From an uncultured Schlesneria sp. (lineage in GTDB: Bacteria > Planctomycetota > Planctomycetia > Planctomycetales > Planctomycetaceae), in NCBI GenBank assembly GCA_903840265.1, contig CAIMFH010000132.1:28634-92633 (forward strand): a DNA stretch of 64,000 bases, read 5' to 3'. The notes beneath the pieces were generated by a model. The model searched no databases. It had not been told where the DNA came from and saw nothing but the letters and a program-made list of their open reading frames with translations. Positions 53,972 through 63,520 of this stretch are shown piece after piece; positions within the stretch are counted from its first letter, which is position 1; the number at the start of each line of letters is the position of its first letter. Position numbers and translations under genes: made by a program.

Positions 53972-54724
53972 CTACACAACCGTCTTCAGCGGAATCGGCT
54001 CACCACCGCGCGATAAGTAAATCGCATAGAGTTGGTAGTCAATCAAATTGGCCTGCGCCAGCATGATCACGCCGACCATCAGATAGATCCCGACAAAGCA
54101 CATCAACAACCCGATCAACATCAGCGGGATCGTCGCGACCATCAAGAAGAGATTCGTGATGATGATCTCTTTCCACATCAACTGCACGAAGCTTTTGACA
54201 AAGTGGAAATCAAGCGCCTGGCCCAGGTCCTGGCAGTAACCCGCTCGAATCATCAGCGGGATCATCAGCATGTTGGCACCGATTAGCATGACGAAGTAGA
54301 GCAACACCATGACACCGATCACCGCGGCGCCGACAATCTCTCCCGCTTCGCGGTTCGCCTGCGCGATCATGGCTCCTGCGAAAAACAACCCGAGTAAGAT
54401 GACCATCACGGGAATGCCGATCACGATGACAGCAATCAACGCCGTCAGAAACGGCCGTAATCCCCGCTTCATGTAGTCGACGAATTTGTTGAAGTCGAAG
54501 TCGAGGTAGCCGTCATCATCAGGTCGCCGCAACAGCGACTCGGCCAGTTCAAACTGATAGCCCAGCACAGCCAGCGGACCGATCACCGGAATCATCTGGC
54601 AGATCGACACGCACAACACGTTCATCATCCATTTCGGACTCTCGGTGATGAACTGAAATGACCGGAAGCAATCCAGAGCCTGCTCGGGTTGATCCAGATC
54701 GGAATCGAAGTATGGTTGCGACAT
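53972..54724 (-). CDS. DUF4013 integral membrane protein
   Basis: 250 residues. An amphipathic start (FRSFQFITESPKWMMNVLCVSICQMIPVIGPLAVLGYQ) and about five membrane helices follow, with conserved FDFNKFVDYMKRGLRPFLTALI and GYCQDLGQALDFHFVKSFVQLMW. This matches DUF4013, a family of unknown function frequent in planctomycetes and archaea. The N-terminal region in the family resembles a phage-shock or permease-like helix hairpin. Single gene. Confidence 0.83.
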   Translation of the reverse strand: MSQPYFDSDLDQPEQALDCFRSFQFITESPKWMMNVLCVSICQMIPVIGPLAVLGYQFELAESLLRRPDDDGYLDFDFNKFVDYMKRGLRPFLTALIAVIVIGIPVMVILLGLFFAGAMIAQANREAGEIVGAAVIGVMVLLYFVMLIGANMLMIPLMIRAGYCQDLGQALDFHFVKSFVQLMWKEIIITNLFLMVATIPLMLIGLLMCFVGIYLMVGVIMLAQANLIDYQLYAIYLSRGGEPIPLKTVV

Positions 54725-55158
54725 CGCGTCTTCCTGTCAGAACAAGACTGGATCAAGAGAGATGATGAGACGTGAACAATTGCTGCCATTGCTATACGAC
54801 TTGCCCGTGACTCTCGTCAAGCAGCGTCACCATCTGGCCCGCAAGTGGAAACTGGCGGGTTCTCGCGTCTTTATCACTGTGCGATGAACGCAAAGGTAGA
54901 CTCCAACAAATTAAAACGCTGGCATCTCCCTCTTCTTGGCGTCCTTGCGCCTTGGCGACTGTGCGTTGAATTCGCTTGCCACTGGTACCAACCGACGAAT
55001 AGACGGAGCCAGATTCATTGCCTTCATCAATTTCTTCTCTCCGCGACTCCACGTGAGAATCGTCTTTGCTTCTGCGCACGCAAACGGAACGAACAAAGTT
55101 ATCCGCGTGCTAACGCAGCGCGGCTCACCGGGGTAAACGGTGAGCACGCGCGATACTG
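54725..55158. other. Gap with dispersed repeat and hairpin
   Basis: 434 bp. At about 54936-54972 the text CTTGGCGTCCTTGCGCCTTGG plus GACTGTGCG belongs to the same style of degenerate intergenic repeat as 23926 and 56505. At 55118-55151 a hairpin (7 bp plus 5 bp across one bulged A) begins 8 bp after the NTase-HD stop on the minus strand and may terminate that gene, though without a T-tract. No ORF is supported. Confidence 0.5.
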
Positions 55159-56262
55159 CTAGCCGTACATTCGCGACAGCTCTCGCAACTCATCAAGGGC
55201 ATCGTCGAGTTCCGGCACCGGTGCTCCGCAAAGCCGCCCCTTGCGGTCGCACTCGCCTAGCAGCATCAACTCGTCGAAGTCCGGCGATTCCATCAGGCGG
55301 TGATGAGCCCGATGGCCGATCGATCTGTTGCGGATCTGATGCACTTCCATGTGATGCTCGATGAACCACGCCGTTCGCGGAGTGATATGCCCCTCAAGGG
55401 CTTCCAGTCCCGCCTCGACGTGGTTGTGAGCGTCCAGACCCTTGCCCACATCATGCAGCAATGCCGCCAGTTGAAACTCCTCGTCATAAGGGAGTTCAAT
55501 CTGGGCGAGGACGTAAGTCTGCAACAAGTGGTACAGCACATCCCCTTCCGGATGGTAGTAGGGATCCTGCATCACCGTTTCGAGGGGGATCAGCAACGCC
55601 CGGTAGACCTGAAAGCGATCGACGGCCGCTTCCGCCGCAGCCACTTCGCTTTCCAGATCTGCATCGGGATACTCAGTCTTGAGAAACGCTTCGAACTCAG
55701 CCAGCGACGCTCGTTCCATCGCCTTGCCCGTGATCGAACTCTTAAAGACGAAGCTGAGCTTATCCGGTGGATACAACGTTAGCTCAATTGGAAATCGATC
55801 CCGGATGTGAATATGAGTGAACGTCCGCTCTTCGCCATGTTTTCGCACGTGCTTGTGTTCGACATCGTAGTCCATCCCCTCATCGTCCAGGCAGCCAGTG
55901 ACCGCTTCGACACTGGAAGCAAAGACGTGGATGTCGATATCCGAACCCTGCCGGATATGACCCGTGAAGACACTGCCGATCACCTTAGGCCGACAATGCG
56001 ACACGATCCGCATGACTCGCAGCGCTTCCACGCGCATCTCTCGCAATCGATCGAAGCGAGAATGCCCTTCGAACAGATTCGCCATCCGCTGAATCTCATC
56101 GCGGATCTCAGCGTTACTCGGCAAGTCGGAAGGCTTGACCCATCCCTGGCACAGCCGCCTGGCGGCCTTCATCTTGGCTCGGTAGTACTCGGACTCACGC
56201 CGCGAGTACATCATGCGAGCCGCCTCAACAATAATCCCACGCCTCAGCTTTGCATCGCTCAT
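55159..56262 (-). CDS. Nucleotidyltransferase-HD domain protein
   Basis: 367 residues from ATG 56262; an upstream GTG at 56298 adds 12 residues. N-terminal helical region (about 1-85), then a pol-beta-type nucleotidyltransferase core with GSVFTGHIRQGSDIDIHVF (G-S helix and the two Asp metal ligands) and a third acidic strand (FPIELTLYP). After a linker comes an HD domain with HPEGDVLYHLLQTY, HDVGKGLDAHNHVEAG, IEHHMEVHQI and CDRKGR, very like the HD domain of bacterial CCA-adding enzymes. It could act on tRNA or another nucleic acid or nucleotide. The CCA-enzyme RNA-binding region is not recognisable, so the exact role is open. Confidence 0.8.
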   Translation of the reverse strand: MSDAKLRRGIIVEAARMMYSRRESEYYRAKMKAARRLCQGWVKPSDLPSNAEIRDEIQRMANLFEGHSRFDRLREMRVEALRVMRIVSHCRPKVIGSVFTGHIRQGSDIDIHVFASSVEAVTGCLDDEGMDYDVEHKHVRKHGEERTFTHIHIRDRFPIELTLYPPDKLSFVFKSSITGKAMERASLAEFEAFLKTEYPDADLESEVAAAEAAVDRFQVYRALLIPLETVMQDPYYHPEGDVLYHLLQTYVLAQIELPYDEEFQLAALLHDVGKGLDAHNHVEAGLEALEGHITPRTAWFIEHHMEVHQIRNRSIGHRAHHRLMESPDFDELMLLGECDRKGRLCGAPVPELDDALDELRELSRMYG

Positions 56263-56747
56263 CCATCGTATGTCGGATACTTTCGATCTCGCGGTCACGC
56301 CCGATCAAACATGATCGAAACTTCGCAAACCAAGCAAAATCGCCTCGCGCCCATCAAGGCCGACACCGGGCGTTCGAGGTGCGTCCTATTGTATATCGGA
56401 AGGACGGCGGGGAATATTGCAAATTGAGAAGTGCAAATTTCAAAATGAAAATTGAGGAAGGATGGGAGCGCCGTTCTGACCTTCATTTGCCCCCTTTCCC
56501 CCTTCTCTTCCTCCGTGGCCTCTGTGCCTCCGTATTTCAAACTCTTCCCTTGCCTTCTGCTTTCTTTCCGTGCCTTCAGTGTATTCCGTGGTTCAATCCT
56601 CGTTTTCCGTCCGCACTCTTGGGCACGATCCCCCGAACCTCGAGGAACGCACCCGCGTCTTCCGAACAGGGGTGATTTTCTATTTGACTCGTCACCCCCT
56701 ACACTTCATCGTGCACGTACACAATTCTCTGTCGAAAGCTGCTCCCT
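56263..56747. repeat. Divergent gap filled with dispersed repeats
   Basis: 485 bp. About 56414-56455: AT-rich ATTGCAAATTGAGAAGTGC type text, the complement of the 11116 repeat. About 56505-56605: TTCCTCCGTGGCCTCTGTGCC, then GTGTATTCCGTGGTTCAAT, the reverse orientation of the 23926 repeat. The promoter of hflX presumably lies at the right end. No ORF is convincing. Confidence 0.5.
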
Positions 56748-58118
56748 TTGGCCGAACCGATCCGCGACAATCTAAAAACTCAGAGTCGAACCGCCATTCT
56801 GGTTTCTGTTCCTGATCCCTCCCGCAATCTTGGCCGCGAACATGCCCTGGACGAACTGAAGGGCCTGGTGAAGACCGCCGGAGTTCGCGTCGTCGGCACC
56901 CTCGTACAAAATCGCGAGCGGCCCCATCCCGCCACCTGTCTGGGTAAGGGAAAAATCGAAGAACTGCGGGAATTGGTCGAAGCGACCGACGCCGAACTGG
57001 TGATCTTCGACAATAACCTCAGCCCGTCCCAGGGCCGCAATCTCGAGCAGGAACTCGATCGCATCATCGTCGATCGCAGCGAATTGATCCTGGACATTTT
57101 TGCGACTCACGCCCGGACGCGTGAAGCGAAGCTGCAGGTCGAACTCGCCCAATTGCAATACACCCGCACGCGATTGAAGCGGATGTGGACTCACTTGGAA
57201 CGTATCGATGGGGGGATCGGAGCCAGCCGCGGCCCCGGTGAAAAGCAGATCGAAACCGACCGTCGGTTGATCGATCAGCGAATCACCGAACTGCAGGTCA
57301 AATTAAAAGAAGTCGAACAGCGACGTGAGCGGATGGTCGGGCAACGAGAATCCCACGCCCTGATATCGGTCGTCGGTTACACGAACGCCGGCAAGAGCAC
57401 GCTGATGAACGCGTTAACTGGTGCGACCGTCTACGTCGCCGATCAACTCTTCGCGACGCTCGATACACGGACCCGCAAATGGACGATTCCGAATTGGGGA
57501 TCGGCACTGCTTAGCGATACAGTCGGGTTTGTACGGGATTTACCGCACCAATTGGTCGCGTCGTTCAAGTCGACCCTGGAAGAGGCCCGTCAGGCGGACC
57601 TGTTGCTGCACGTCGTCGATGCGTCGAATCCTGAAGCAGAACAACAGGCGGCGACCGTCGAAGAAGTGCTGGGCGAAATCGGCATCGAAATCAAGAATTC
57701 GATCCTGGTGCTGAACAAAATGGACGCGGTGGAAGATCGCGGCGTGGTCGACATTCTCCGAGCGAAATACAGCCATTCGGTCACCGTGAGCGCTCGCGAC
57801 GGCACCGGTTTGGCAAGATTGGGCGAGCTCGCTTCGGAATTGCTATCGGATGGGTTCGTCGAAGTCGACTTGGAGACGTCGGCAGGGAATGGAAAGCTGC
57901 TGGCGTTTCTCGCCGAGCATGCCAACGTCCAGGAACGCACCTATGTCGATTCCGACGTGATTTTGAAGTGCCGAGTCTCCCGCAACTGGCTGCCACGATT
58001 GCAATCGGAGACGGGCATCTCGAAGATAACAATTCGCGCTCCGGCAGATTCCCCTTCTAGTGCCGCGGCAGACTTCCCCACAATTTCAAATTCACCTCCG
58101 CCGGTTGATGACAACTGA
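56748..58118 (+). CDS. hflX: GTPase HflX
   Basis: 456 residues from a TTG start at 56748 (weak ribosome-binding site; start uncertain). HflX N-terminal domain (ALDELKGLVKTAGVRVVG, CLGKGKIEELRELVEATDAE, QGRNLEQELDRIIVDR, ILDIFATHARTREAKLQVELAQLQY), the glycine-rich GGIGASRGPGEKQIETDRR loop, then the G domain: G1 GYTNAGKST, G3 DTVGFVRDLPHQLV, G4 NKMD. It binds the 50S subunit and splits or rescues stalled ribosomes. 17 bp separate it from the PilB-like gene, so it may lead the pilus operon. Confidence 0.95.
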   Translation: MAEPIRDNLKTQSRTAILVSVPDPSRNLGREHALDELKGLVKTAGVRVVGTLVQNRERPHPATCLGKGKIEELRELVEATDAELVIFDNNLSPSQGRNLEQELDRIIVDRSELILDIFATHARTREAKLQVELAQLQYTRTRLKRMWTHLERIDGGIGASRGPGEKQIETDRRLIDQRITELQVKLKEVEQRRERMVGQRESHALISVVGYTNAGKSTLMNALTGATVYVADQLFATLDTRTRKWTIPNWGSALLSDTVGFVRDLPHQLVASFKSTLEEARQADLLLHVVDASNPEAEQQAATVEEVLGEIGIEIKNSILVLNKMDAVEDRGVVDILRAKYSHSVTVSARDGTGLARLGELASELLSDGFVEVDLETSAGNGKLLAFLAEHANVQERTYVDSDVILKCRVSRNWLPRLQSETGISKITIRAPADSPSSAAADFPTISNSPPPVDDN

Positions 58119-58135
58119 AAATCGAGGAACGCACC

Positions 58136-59830
58136 ATGCCTGAAGATTACCTAAAGAAATTAATCCGAGATGGGGTGATCAGTAAGGACCAGTTGGGTGA
58201 AGCCGAAGACTTGGCGGCGAGTCTGGGGATCACCGTCGAAGACTCCTTGGTGCGGCTGGGCTATATTTCCGATGCTGAGATGTCGCAGATGCGAGCGACG
58301 GAATACGGCTACGATGTAGTCGACATCGCGGCGATGGAGATTCCCCAAAGCGTGATCTCGCTGATCCCGGAATCAGTCGCTCGCGAAAACATCGTGATCC
58401 CCCTCGCTATGGTCGACGAACGTCTGCGAGTCGCCATGAGCAACGCGATGGACCTCGATGTCATCGACAAACTCCGATTCATGACGAATCGCGAGATTGA
58501 GCCGGTGGGGGCGAGCAAAGAATCAATCCAAACCTCCATCAATCGGCATTACGGCGGGTCGGAAACCGAGTCCGTCGATTCGATGCTGATGGAGTTTACT
58601 GAGACGGCGATTGACTTTACGGAAACGGAGACGATTTCCAGCAAGCAGCAAGAGGCCGAAGAAAGTGCCCCGGTTGTTCGTCTCGTCAATTTGATTATCT
58701 CTGAAGCCGTCAATATGAGGGCAAGCGATATCCATATTGAACCGTTTGAGGACAGAATCCGGGTTCGATATCGCATCGACGGCGTCTTAATTGAACGCGA
58801 CAGCCCGCCGAAGCGGCTGCTGGCGGCTCTGACCTCCCGTCTCAAAATTATGGCGCGGATGGATATCGCCGAAAAGCGACGACCTCAGGACGGTCGAATC
58901 AAGACCCGCACGGGTGGCAAAGATTTTGACTTGCGCGTCAGTATCCTGCCGACCAAATTCGGCCAGGCGGTCGTTTTGCGAATTCTAGACCGCGACAACA
59001 TCAAAGTCGGGATTCGAAATCTTGGCTTCGGCGAAGAAAACTACCGCCGGTTCCAAACCATCATTCGACGCCCGAATGGAATCTTTCTTGTCACAGGCCC
59101 CACGGGGTCGGGCAAGACGACCACCTTATACAGTGCGCTCGGCGAGTTGAATCGGCCCGACAAGAAGATCATCACGGCTGAAGATCCGGTGGAGTACTAC
59201 CTGCCCGGTATCAATCAGGTCGAGGTGAAACATGACATCGGCTTAAACTTCCAACGCATCATCCGCGCAATGTTGCGACAAGCTCCGAATGTGATCCTCG
59301 TCGGCGAAATTCGTGATGCGGAAACGGCTGAGATGGCTATTCAAGCTTCTTTGACTGGACACTTGGTCTTCAGTACACTGCATACGAACGATGCGCCCAG
59401 TTCTATTACACGTCTGATCGACATGGGCGTCGAGCCGTTTCTGGTAGCAAGCAGTATTATGGCCATCCTCGCCCAGCGTTTGGTCCGCGTTCCTTGTTCC
59501 AAATGCAAGGAGGAATACGATCCCGATTCGAGTGAAACTCAGCACTTCGAAATCTCGGCCGAGCAGATGGCGAACGCCAAATTCATGCGCGGCAAAGGGT
59601 GCAATCATTGCCAACATACCGGTTATCGCGGCCGTATCGCGACGTTCGAATTAATGAGCATGAACTCGGCCCTGCGGGAGATGACATTCAAGAGCGAACC
59701 CGCTCAGGCAATCCGTCGCCAGGCCCGGCTGTTCGGGATGAAGACACTCGTGGAAGATGCATTGACGAAAGCACTTGCGGGAAAAACAACACTGATGGAA
59801 GTTTATAAGTTGGACAAAGGGGGCCATTGA
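58136..59830 (+). CDS. GspE/PilB-type secretion or pilus assembly ATPase
   Basis: 564 residues; GAGGAA precedes the ATG. An N-terminal MshEN/GspE-N-type domain (KKLIRDGVISKDQLGEAEDLA), then the ATPase: RIDGVL, Walker A GPTGSGKTTTLYSALGE, Asp box EDPVEYYLPGINQVEV, Walker B-like ILVGEIRDAETAEMA, His box STLHTNDAPSSITRL, and a zinc-binding tetracysteine CSKCKEEY ... CNHC. Powers pilin or pseudopilin assembly at the inner membrane. Paralogue of the gene at 61495. Confidence 0.95.
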   Translation: MPEDYLKKLIRDGVISKDQLGEAEDLAASLGITVEDSLVRLGYISDAEMSQMRATEYGYDVVDIAAMEIPQSVISLIPESVARENIVIPLAMVDERLRVAMSNAMDLDVIDKLRFMTNREIEPVGASKESIQTSINRHYGGSETESVDSMLMEFTETAIDFTETETISSKQQEAEESAPVVRLVNLIISEAVNMRASDIHIEPFEDRIRVRYRIDGVLIERDSPPKRLLAALTSRLKIMARMDIAEKRRPQDGRIKTRTGGKDFDLRVSILPTKFGQAVVLRILDRDNIKVGIRNLGFGEENYRRFQTIIRRPNGIFLVTGPTGSGKTTTLYSALGELNRPDKKIITAEDPVEYYLPGINQVEVKHDIGLNFQRIIRAMLRQAPNVILVGEIRDAETAEMAIQASLTGHLVFSTLHTNDAPSSITRLIDMGVEPFLVASSIMAILAQRLVRVPCSKCKEEYDPDSSETQHFEISAEQMANAKFMRGKGCNHCQHTGYRGRIATFELMSMNSALREMTFKSEPAQAIRRQARLFGMKTLVEDALTKALAGKTTLMEVYKLDKGGH

Positions 59831-60255
59831 TTTGCGGGTCAACCGCGACCTTGAACGTGGCTTGCCGCCACTGCCATATCGGATATCCGAAGTGTGACGC
59901 CTCGGAGCGGTAAGTTAGATCGGATTGAGGGACTCGCAATGGCGAAACGGTGCGAGGCTCGCCGTCTGCATGTTCGATGGCAGCCATTCGTTTTGATCGA
60001 ACGAGAATAAAATAGACAAAATGTCTGATATGGGCTGATTAGCCCGCGATAACGATTGGGGCACTCGCCTCAACCCATTAACAAATTGAAATTCATTGAC
60101 GCTTCAGATTCCTGAATCATTGTGACCACAATTTGAGCCGCATACCGAATCGCGGAATAATCCCGGTGCCAATCAGACAGCGGGCTATTTCGTCCATTCG
60201 TGTGCTGCTTCCGACAACTTGTTTCTCGCTTCCAATTCGAACCGTACGGTGAGTA
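59831..60255. other. Gap with two adjacent dyads upstream of pilT
   Basis: 425 bp. Two perfect palindromes lie side by side: GATTCCTGAATC (60107-60118) and ATTGTGACCACAAT (60119-60132), about 125 bp before pilT; they may be operator sites. A small hairpin GGGCTGATTAGCCC lies at about 60031-60044. No ORF is supported. Confidence 0.45.
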
Positions 60256-61374
60256 ATGGCCGCAGCACTGCAGATTGACAAGATGCTCGAGACAGTCGTT
60301 CGCGAAAAAGTGAGCGATCTGCACATTACGACCGGCCAGCCCCCTGTGGTTCGCGTCGGCGGTCGCATGGTCCGCCTCGAAACCAAAACGCTGACACCCG
60401 AAGATACTGTCGGGTTGATGAAGAGTATTACGCCCGAACGAAATCAGCAGGAACTTCAAGAAGTCGGTGGAACGGACTTCGGGTTTGCCTTCGGCGACAA
60501 AGCTCGTTTCCGCGTGGCTGTGTTCAAGCAGCGCGGTCACATTGGCATGGTGCTGCGACGAATTCCGAACGAGTTCCTGACATTCCAACAACTCGGTTTG
60601 CCGTCGGTCATCTCTGACCTGCTGCATCGCCCGCGAGGATTGTTCCTCGTCACCGGCCCGACTGGTAGCGGTAAGACCACCAGTCTTGCCAGTATGATCA
60701 ACTACCTGAACGACACGGTCGACCATCACATCATCACGTTGGAAGACCCGATCGAGTATTACCATCAGCACAAGAAATCGACGATCAATCAACGTGAGAT
60801 TGGTGTCGATGTCCCTGATTTTCCCGAAGCATTGCGTCGTGCACTGCGAATGGACCCGGACGTGATCCTGGTCGGTGAAATGCGCGACTTGGCCACGATT
60901 TCGGCCGCGATCACGGCCGCCGAAACCGGCCACATGGTGTTCGGAACGCTGCATACGACGGGTGCTCAGGGTACGGTCGACCGAATCATCGACGTGTTCC
61001 CCACCAGTCAACAAGAACAGATTCGTACTCAGTTGTCGGTCGCGATCATCGGCATCCTGTCGCAGGCCCTGTTACCACGTAAGCCCAAGGGTGTGGTCGC
61101 TGCCTACGAAATGCTGGTTGTTACCCCCGCTATCGCAAACCTGATTCGTGAAGCGAAGACCTTCCGAATTAACTCGGCCATCCAAACCGGACGCAAGTTC
61201 GGCATGCAGTTGCTCGACGACGCCCTCTTCAGCCTCTGGAAGAACCAGATCTGCGAAGAGGACGATGTTGTCACCAAGTCAAATCAACCCGGCGAACTGA
61301 AGGCTCGTATTGCACGAGCCAAAAAAGGTCTGCTGGACGAAGAAGAAGAGGAAGAAGACGGCGAAGAAGAGTGA
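60256..61374 (+). CDS. pilT: Type IV pilus retraction ATPase PilT
   Basis: 372 residues; GGTGAG just upstream. PilT features: KVSDLHITTGQPPVVRVGGRM-type N-terminal PAS-like fold, Walker A GPTGSGKTTSLASMI, EDPIEYYHQHKKSTINQREIG, VILVGEMRDLATISAAIT (Walker B), TLHTTGAQGTVDRIID (His box) and AYEMLVVTPAIANLIREAKT (the AIRNLIRE element). No zinc motif, as expected. The C-terminus ends in a Glu/Asp-rich tail (EEEEEDGEEE). Disassembles pili for twitching motility. Confidence 0.96.
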   Translation: MAAALQIDKMLETVVREKVSDLHITTGQPPVVRVGGRMVRLETKTLTPEDTVGLMKSITPERNQQELQEVGGTDFGFAFGDKARFRVAVFKQRGHIGMVLRRIPNEFLTFQQLGLPSVISDLLHRPRGLFLVTGPTGSGKTTSLASMINYLNDTVDHHIITLEDPIEYYHQHKKSTINQREIGVDVPDFPEALRRALRMDPDVILVGEMRDLATISAAITAAETGHMVFGTLHTTGAQGTVDRIIDVFPTSQQEQIRTQLSVAIIGILSQALLPRKPKGVVAAYEMLVVTPAIANLIREAKTFRINSAIQTGRKFGMQLLDDALFSLWKNQICEEDDVVTKSNQPGELKARIARAKKGLLDEEEEEEDGEEE

Positions 61375-61494
61375 AATAACAGGACTGATGTGACCTGTGG
61401 GACGAATGCGACGTGACCCGTCGCATCAGTCCCGTAAGTCCCCTGAAATGCGGTATCCCAGCATCGAATAGCCCTCTGCAGAAACCACGCTCCC

Positions 61495-63195
61495 ATGGCA
61501 CAGCGTCGACTCGGACAGATCCTGGTAGATCTCGGTTACCTGACCGAAGATCAGCTCTGGGATATTCTGGAAGAACAGAAGCAGAACGGTGGCGAGATCA
61601 TCGGCCAGGTCGCTGTCCGCATGGGGATGGTGTCACAGGATCAAGTCACCGAAGCACTGGCTGAACAATGGGGGATGCCCGTCGTCAATCTGAACGAAAC
61701 CACCATCATGCCCAAGGTGCTGGAGGACGTTCCGCAGACGATGGCCGAGTTGTACAAGATTATGCCGTTGTCGAAGAAAGACAACGTGCTGACCGTGGCG
61801 ATGGCCGATCCGCAGAACATTGCGGCTCTCGACGATCTCCGCAATATGCTGAACTGTGACGTTCGCGGTGCGGTCTCGAATGCGAAGGACGTGGAAGCAG
61901 CGATCGCTCGCTACTACGCCGATCGCGAAGAGAGCATCGAAGACATCATCGGCCAGCTTGAGCAAGACGACGACGATGGTCCCAAGGGTCGCGGCTATGA
62001 CCTGGCCGGGGACATGCAGGACGAAGCTCCGATCCGCAAGCTGCTGAACATGATTCTGCTGCTGGCGATCAAGGATCAGGCCAGCGACGTTCACTTTGAA
62101 CCGTTCGAAGACGAATTCAAAGTCCGCGTCAAAGCGGACGGCATGCTGTACGAAATGGTTCCGCCACCGCGGCACCTGGCGAATGCGATTGTTTCCCGTA
62201 TCAAGATCATGTCCGACCTGGATATCGCCGAACGCCGGCTCCCTCAGGACGGTCGTATCGAACTGAACGTCGGTGGTCACTCGGTCGACTTGCGAGTCAG
62301 CGTGCTGCCCACCTTGTTCGGCGAAGCAGTCGTTATGCGAGTGCTCGACCGAACCGTCGTGCAGCTCGACCTGAACAAGATCGGAATGGACGCCAATACG
62401 CTCAGCAAGTTCCGCGTCGTCCTGCAACGACCCAACGGCATCGTGCTGGTCACGGGGCCCACCGGTAGCGGTAAGACCACGACGCTCTATTCCGCTCTGA
62501 ATGAGCTGAATGACATCGAAACCAAGATTATCACCACGGAAGACCCGATCGAGTACGACATCGACGGACTGATCCAGGTTCCCGTGAATCCCGATATTCA
62601 AGTGACCTTCGCCAACGTGCTGCGAGCCATCTTGCGGCATGACCCGGATACCATTCTGGTCGGCGAAATCCGTGACTTTGAAACGGCCGAAGTGTCGATT
62701 CAAAGTGCTCTGACGGGCCACTTGGTGTTCAGCACGCTGCACACCAACGACGCTCCGTCGGCGATTACGCGTCTGCGTGACATGGGGATCGAACCGTTCT
62801 TGATCACCGCCACGGTCGAAGCCGTGCTGGCTCAACGATTGGTTCGCAAAATCTGCACGGAATGCCGAACTGAGTTCGAGCCCAGCGACGAACTCCTCAT
62901 GGAGCTCCAACTGCCGATCGCGCAAGCACGACAGTACAAGTTCTACTACGGCCGCGGCTGTGCCCGCTGCAATAACTCGGGCTATAAGGGCCGTTGCGGG
63001 ATCTACGAACTGCTGGAAATCGACGACGATATTCGCGACCTGGTCACGTCTCATGCCAGTGTCGATGACATTAAAAACTACGCCCGTTCCCAGGGGATGA
63101 CCACCCTGCGCGAAGCGGGATTGAAACTGATTTTCGACGGCGTCACCACGATCGATGAGGTCGTACGCGAAACCGTCATGGAAGATATTGAATAA
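61495..63195 (+). CDS. pilB: GspE/PilB-type pilus assembly ATPase (second copy)
   Basis: 566 residues. N-terminal MshEN domain (RRLGQILVDLGYLTEDQLWDIL, QVTEALAEQWGMPVVNL), linker with an acidic patch (EQDDDDGPKGRG), then the ATPase: Walker A GPTGSGKTTTLYSALNE, EDPIEYDIDGLIQVPV, ILVGEIRDFETAEVS, STLHTNDAPSAITRL, and zinc cysteines CTECRTEF ... CARCNNSGYKGRCGIYELL. The ATG has no clear ribosome-binding site but matches the conserved family start. Neighbouring pilT and pilC make it the more likely pilus extension motor; the gene at 58136 is the paralogue. Confidence 0.94.
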   Translation: MAQRRLGQILVDLGYLTEDQLWDILEEQKQNGGEIIGQVAVRMGMVSQDQVTEALAEQWGMPVVNLNETTIMPKVLEDVPQTMAELYKIMPLSKKDNVLTVAMADPQNIAALDDLRNMLNCDVRGAVSNAKDVEAAIARYYADREESIEDIIGQLEQDDDDGPKGRGYDLAGDMQDEAPIRKLLNMILLLAIKDQASDVHFEPFEDEFKVRVKADGMLYEMVPPPRHLANAIVSRIKIMSDLDIAERRLPQDGRIELNVGGHSVDLRVSVLPTLFGEAVVMRVLDRTVVQLDLNKIGMDANTLSKFRVVLQRPNGIVLVTGPTGSGKTTTLYSALNELNDIETKIITTEDPIEYDIDGLIQVPVNPDIQVTFANVLRAILRHDPDTILVGEIRDFETAEVSIQSALTGHLVFSTLHTNDAPSAITRLRDMGIEPFLITATVEAVLAQRLVRKICTECRTEFEPSDELLMELQLPIAQARQYKFYYGRGCARCNNSGYKGRCGIYELLEIDDDIRDLVTSHASVDDIKNYARSQGMTTLREAGLKLIFDGVTTIDEVVRETVMEDIE

Positions 63196-63520
63196 GGAAA
63201 TGGCGACAGACAAAGGACGTGGCCTCAAGCAGTCCATTTCCCTGCCGCTAACCCTTAGCTCAGCCATTCACTGCCTGATCAAATACAGGGGATTCACCCC
63301 AAGAACACCGACGTTTGGTACATGATGTGTAGAGTCTAAAACTGATGAACTATCAGGTTCATCGCTCGCAGCATCAGTCCCAGTCGTTTGCCTGTTTTCA
63401 AGGTGTTTCCCAGGACTCGTCCCCAGGAAGTCCCTCGTCACGGATTCGTCGTCCGCAAGACGTGGGGCAAATTGTTGTTCGGATTCGCCGCGACGCAGCG
63501 TAATCGACCGGAGACAGACA
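63196..63520. other. Gap before pilC
   Basis: 325 bp with a small hairpin (GATGAAC/GTTCATC, 63344-63363). No supported gene. Confidence 0.45.

Noticed and set aside
55159..56262. NTase-HD protein as an anti-phage CD-NTase or MNT-HEPN toxin system
   Set aside because: The HD motifs and CDRKGR text look like CCA-adding enzymes, and no effector, HEPN or toxin gene adjoins it.
60070..61014. Minus-strand ORF of 314 codons
   Set aside because: Antisense shadow of pilT, no recognisable domain or ribosome-binding site.
61633..63267. Long minus-strand ORF of 544 codons
   Set aside because: Antisense to the well-supported PilB-like gene at 61495-63195; its composition is the complement of that gene's codon bias and it resembles no protein.
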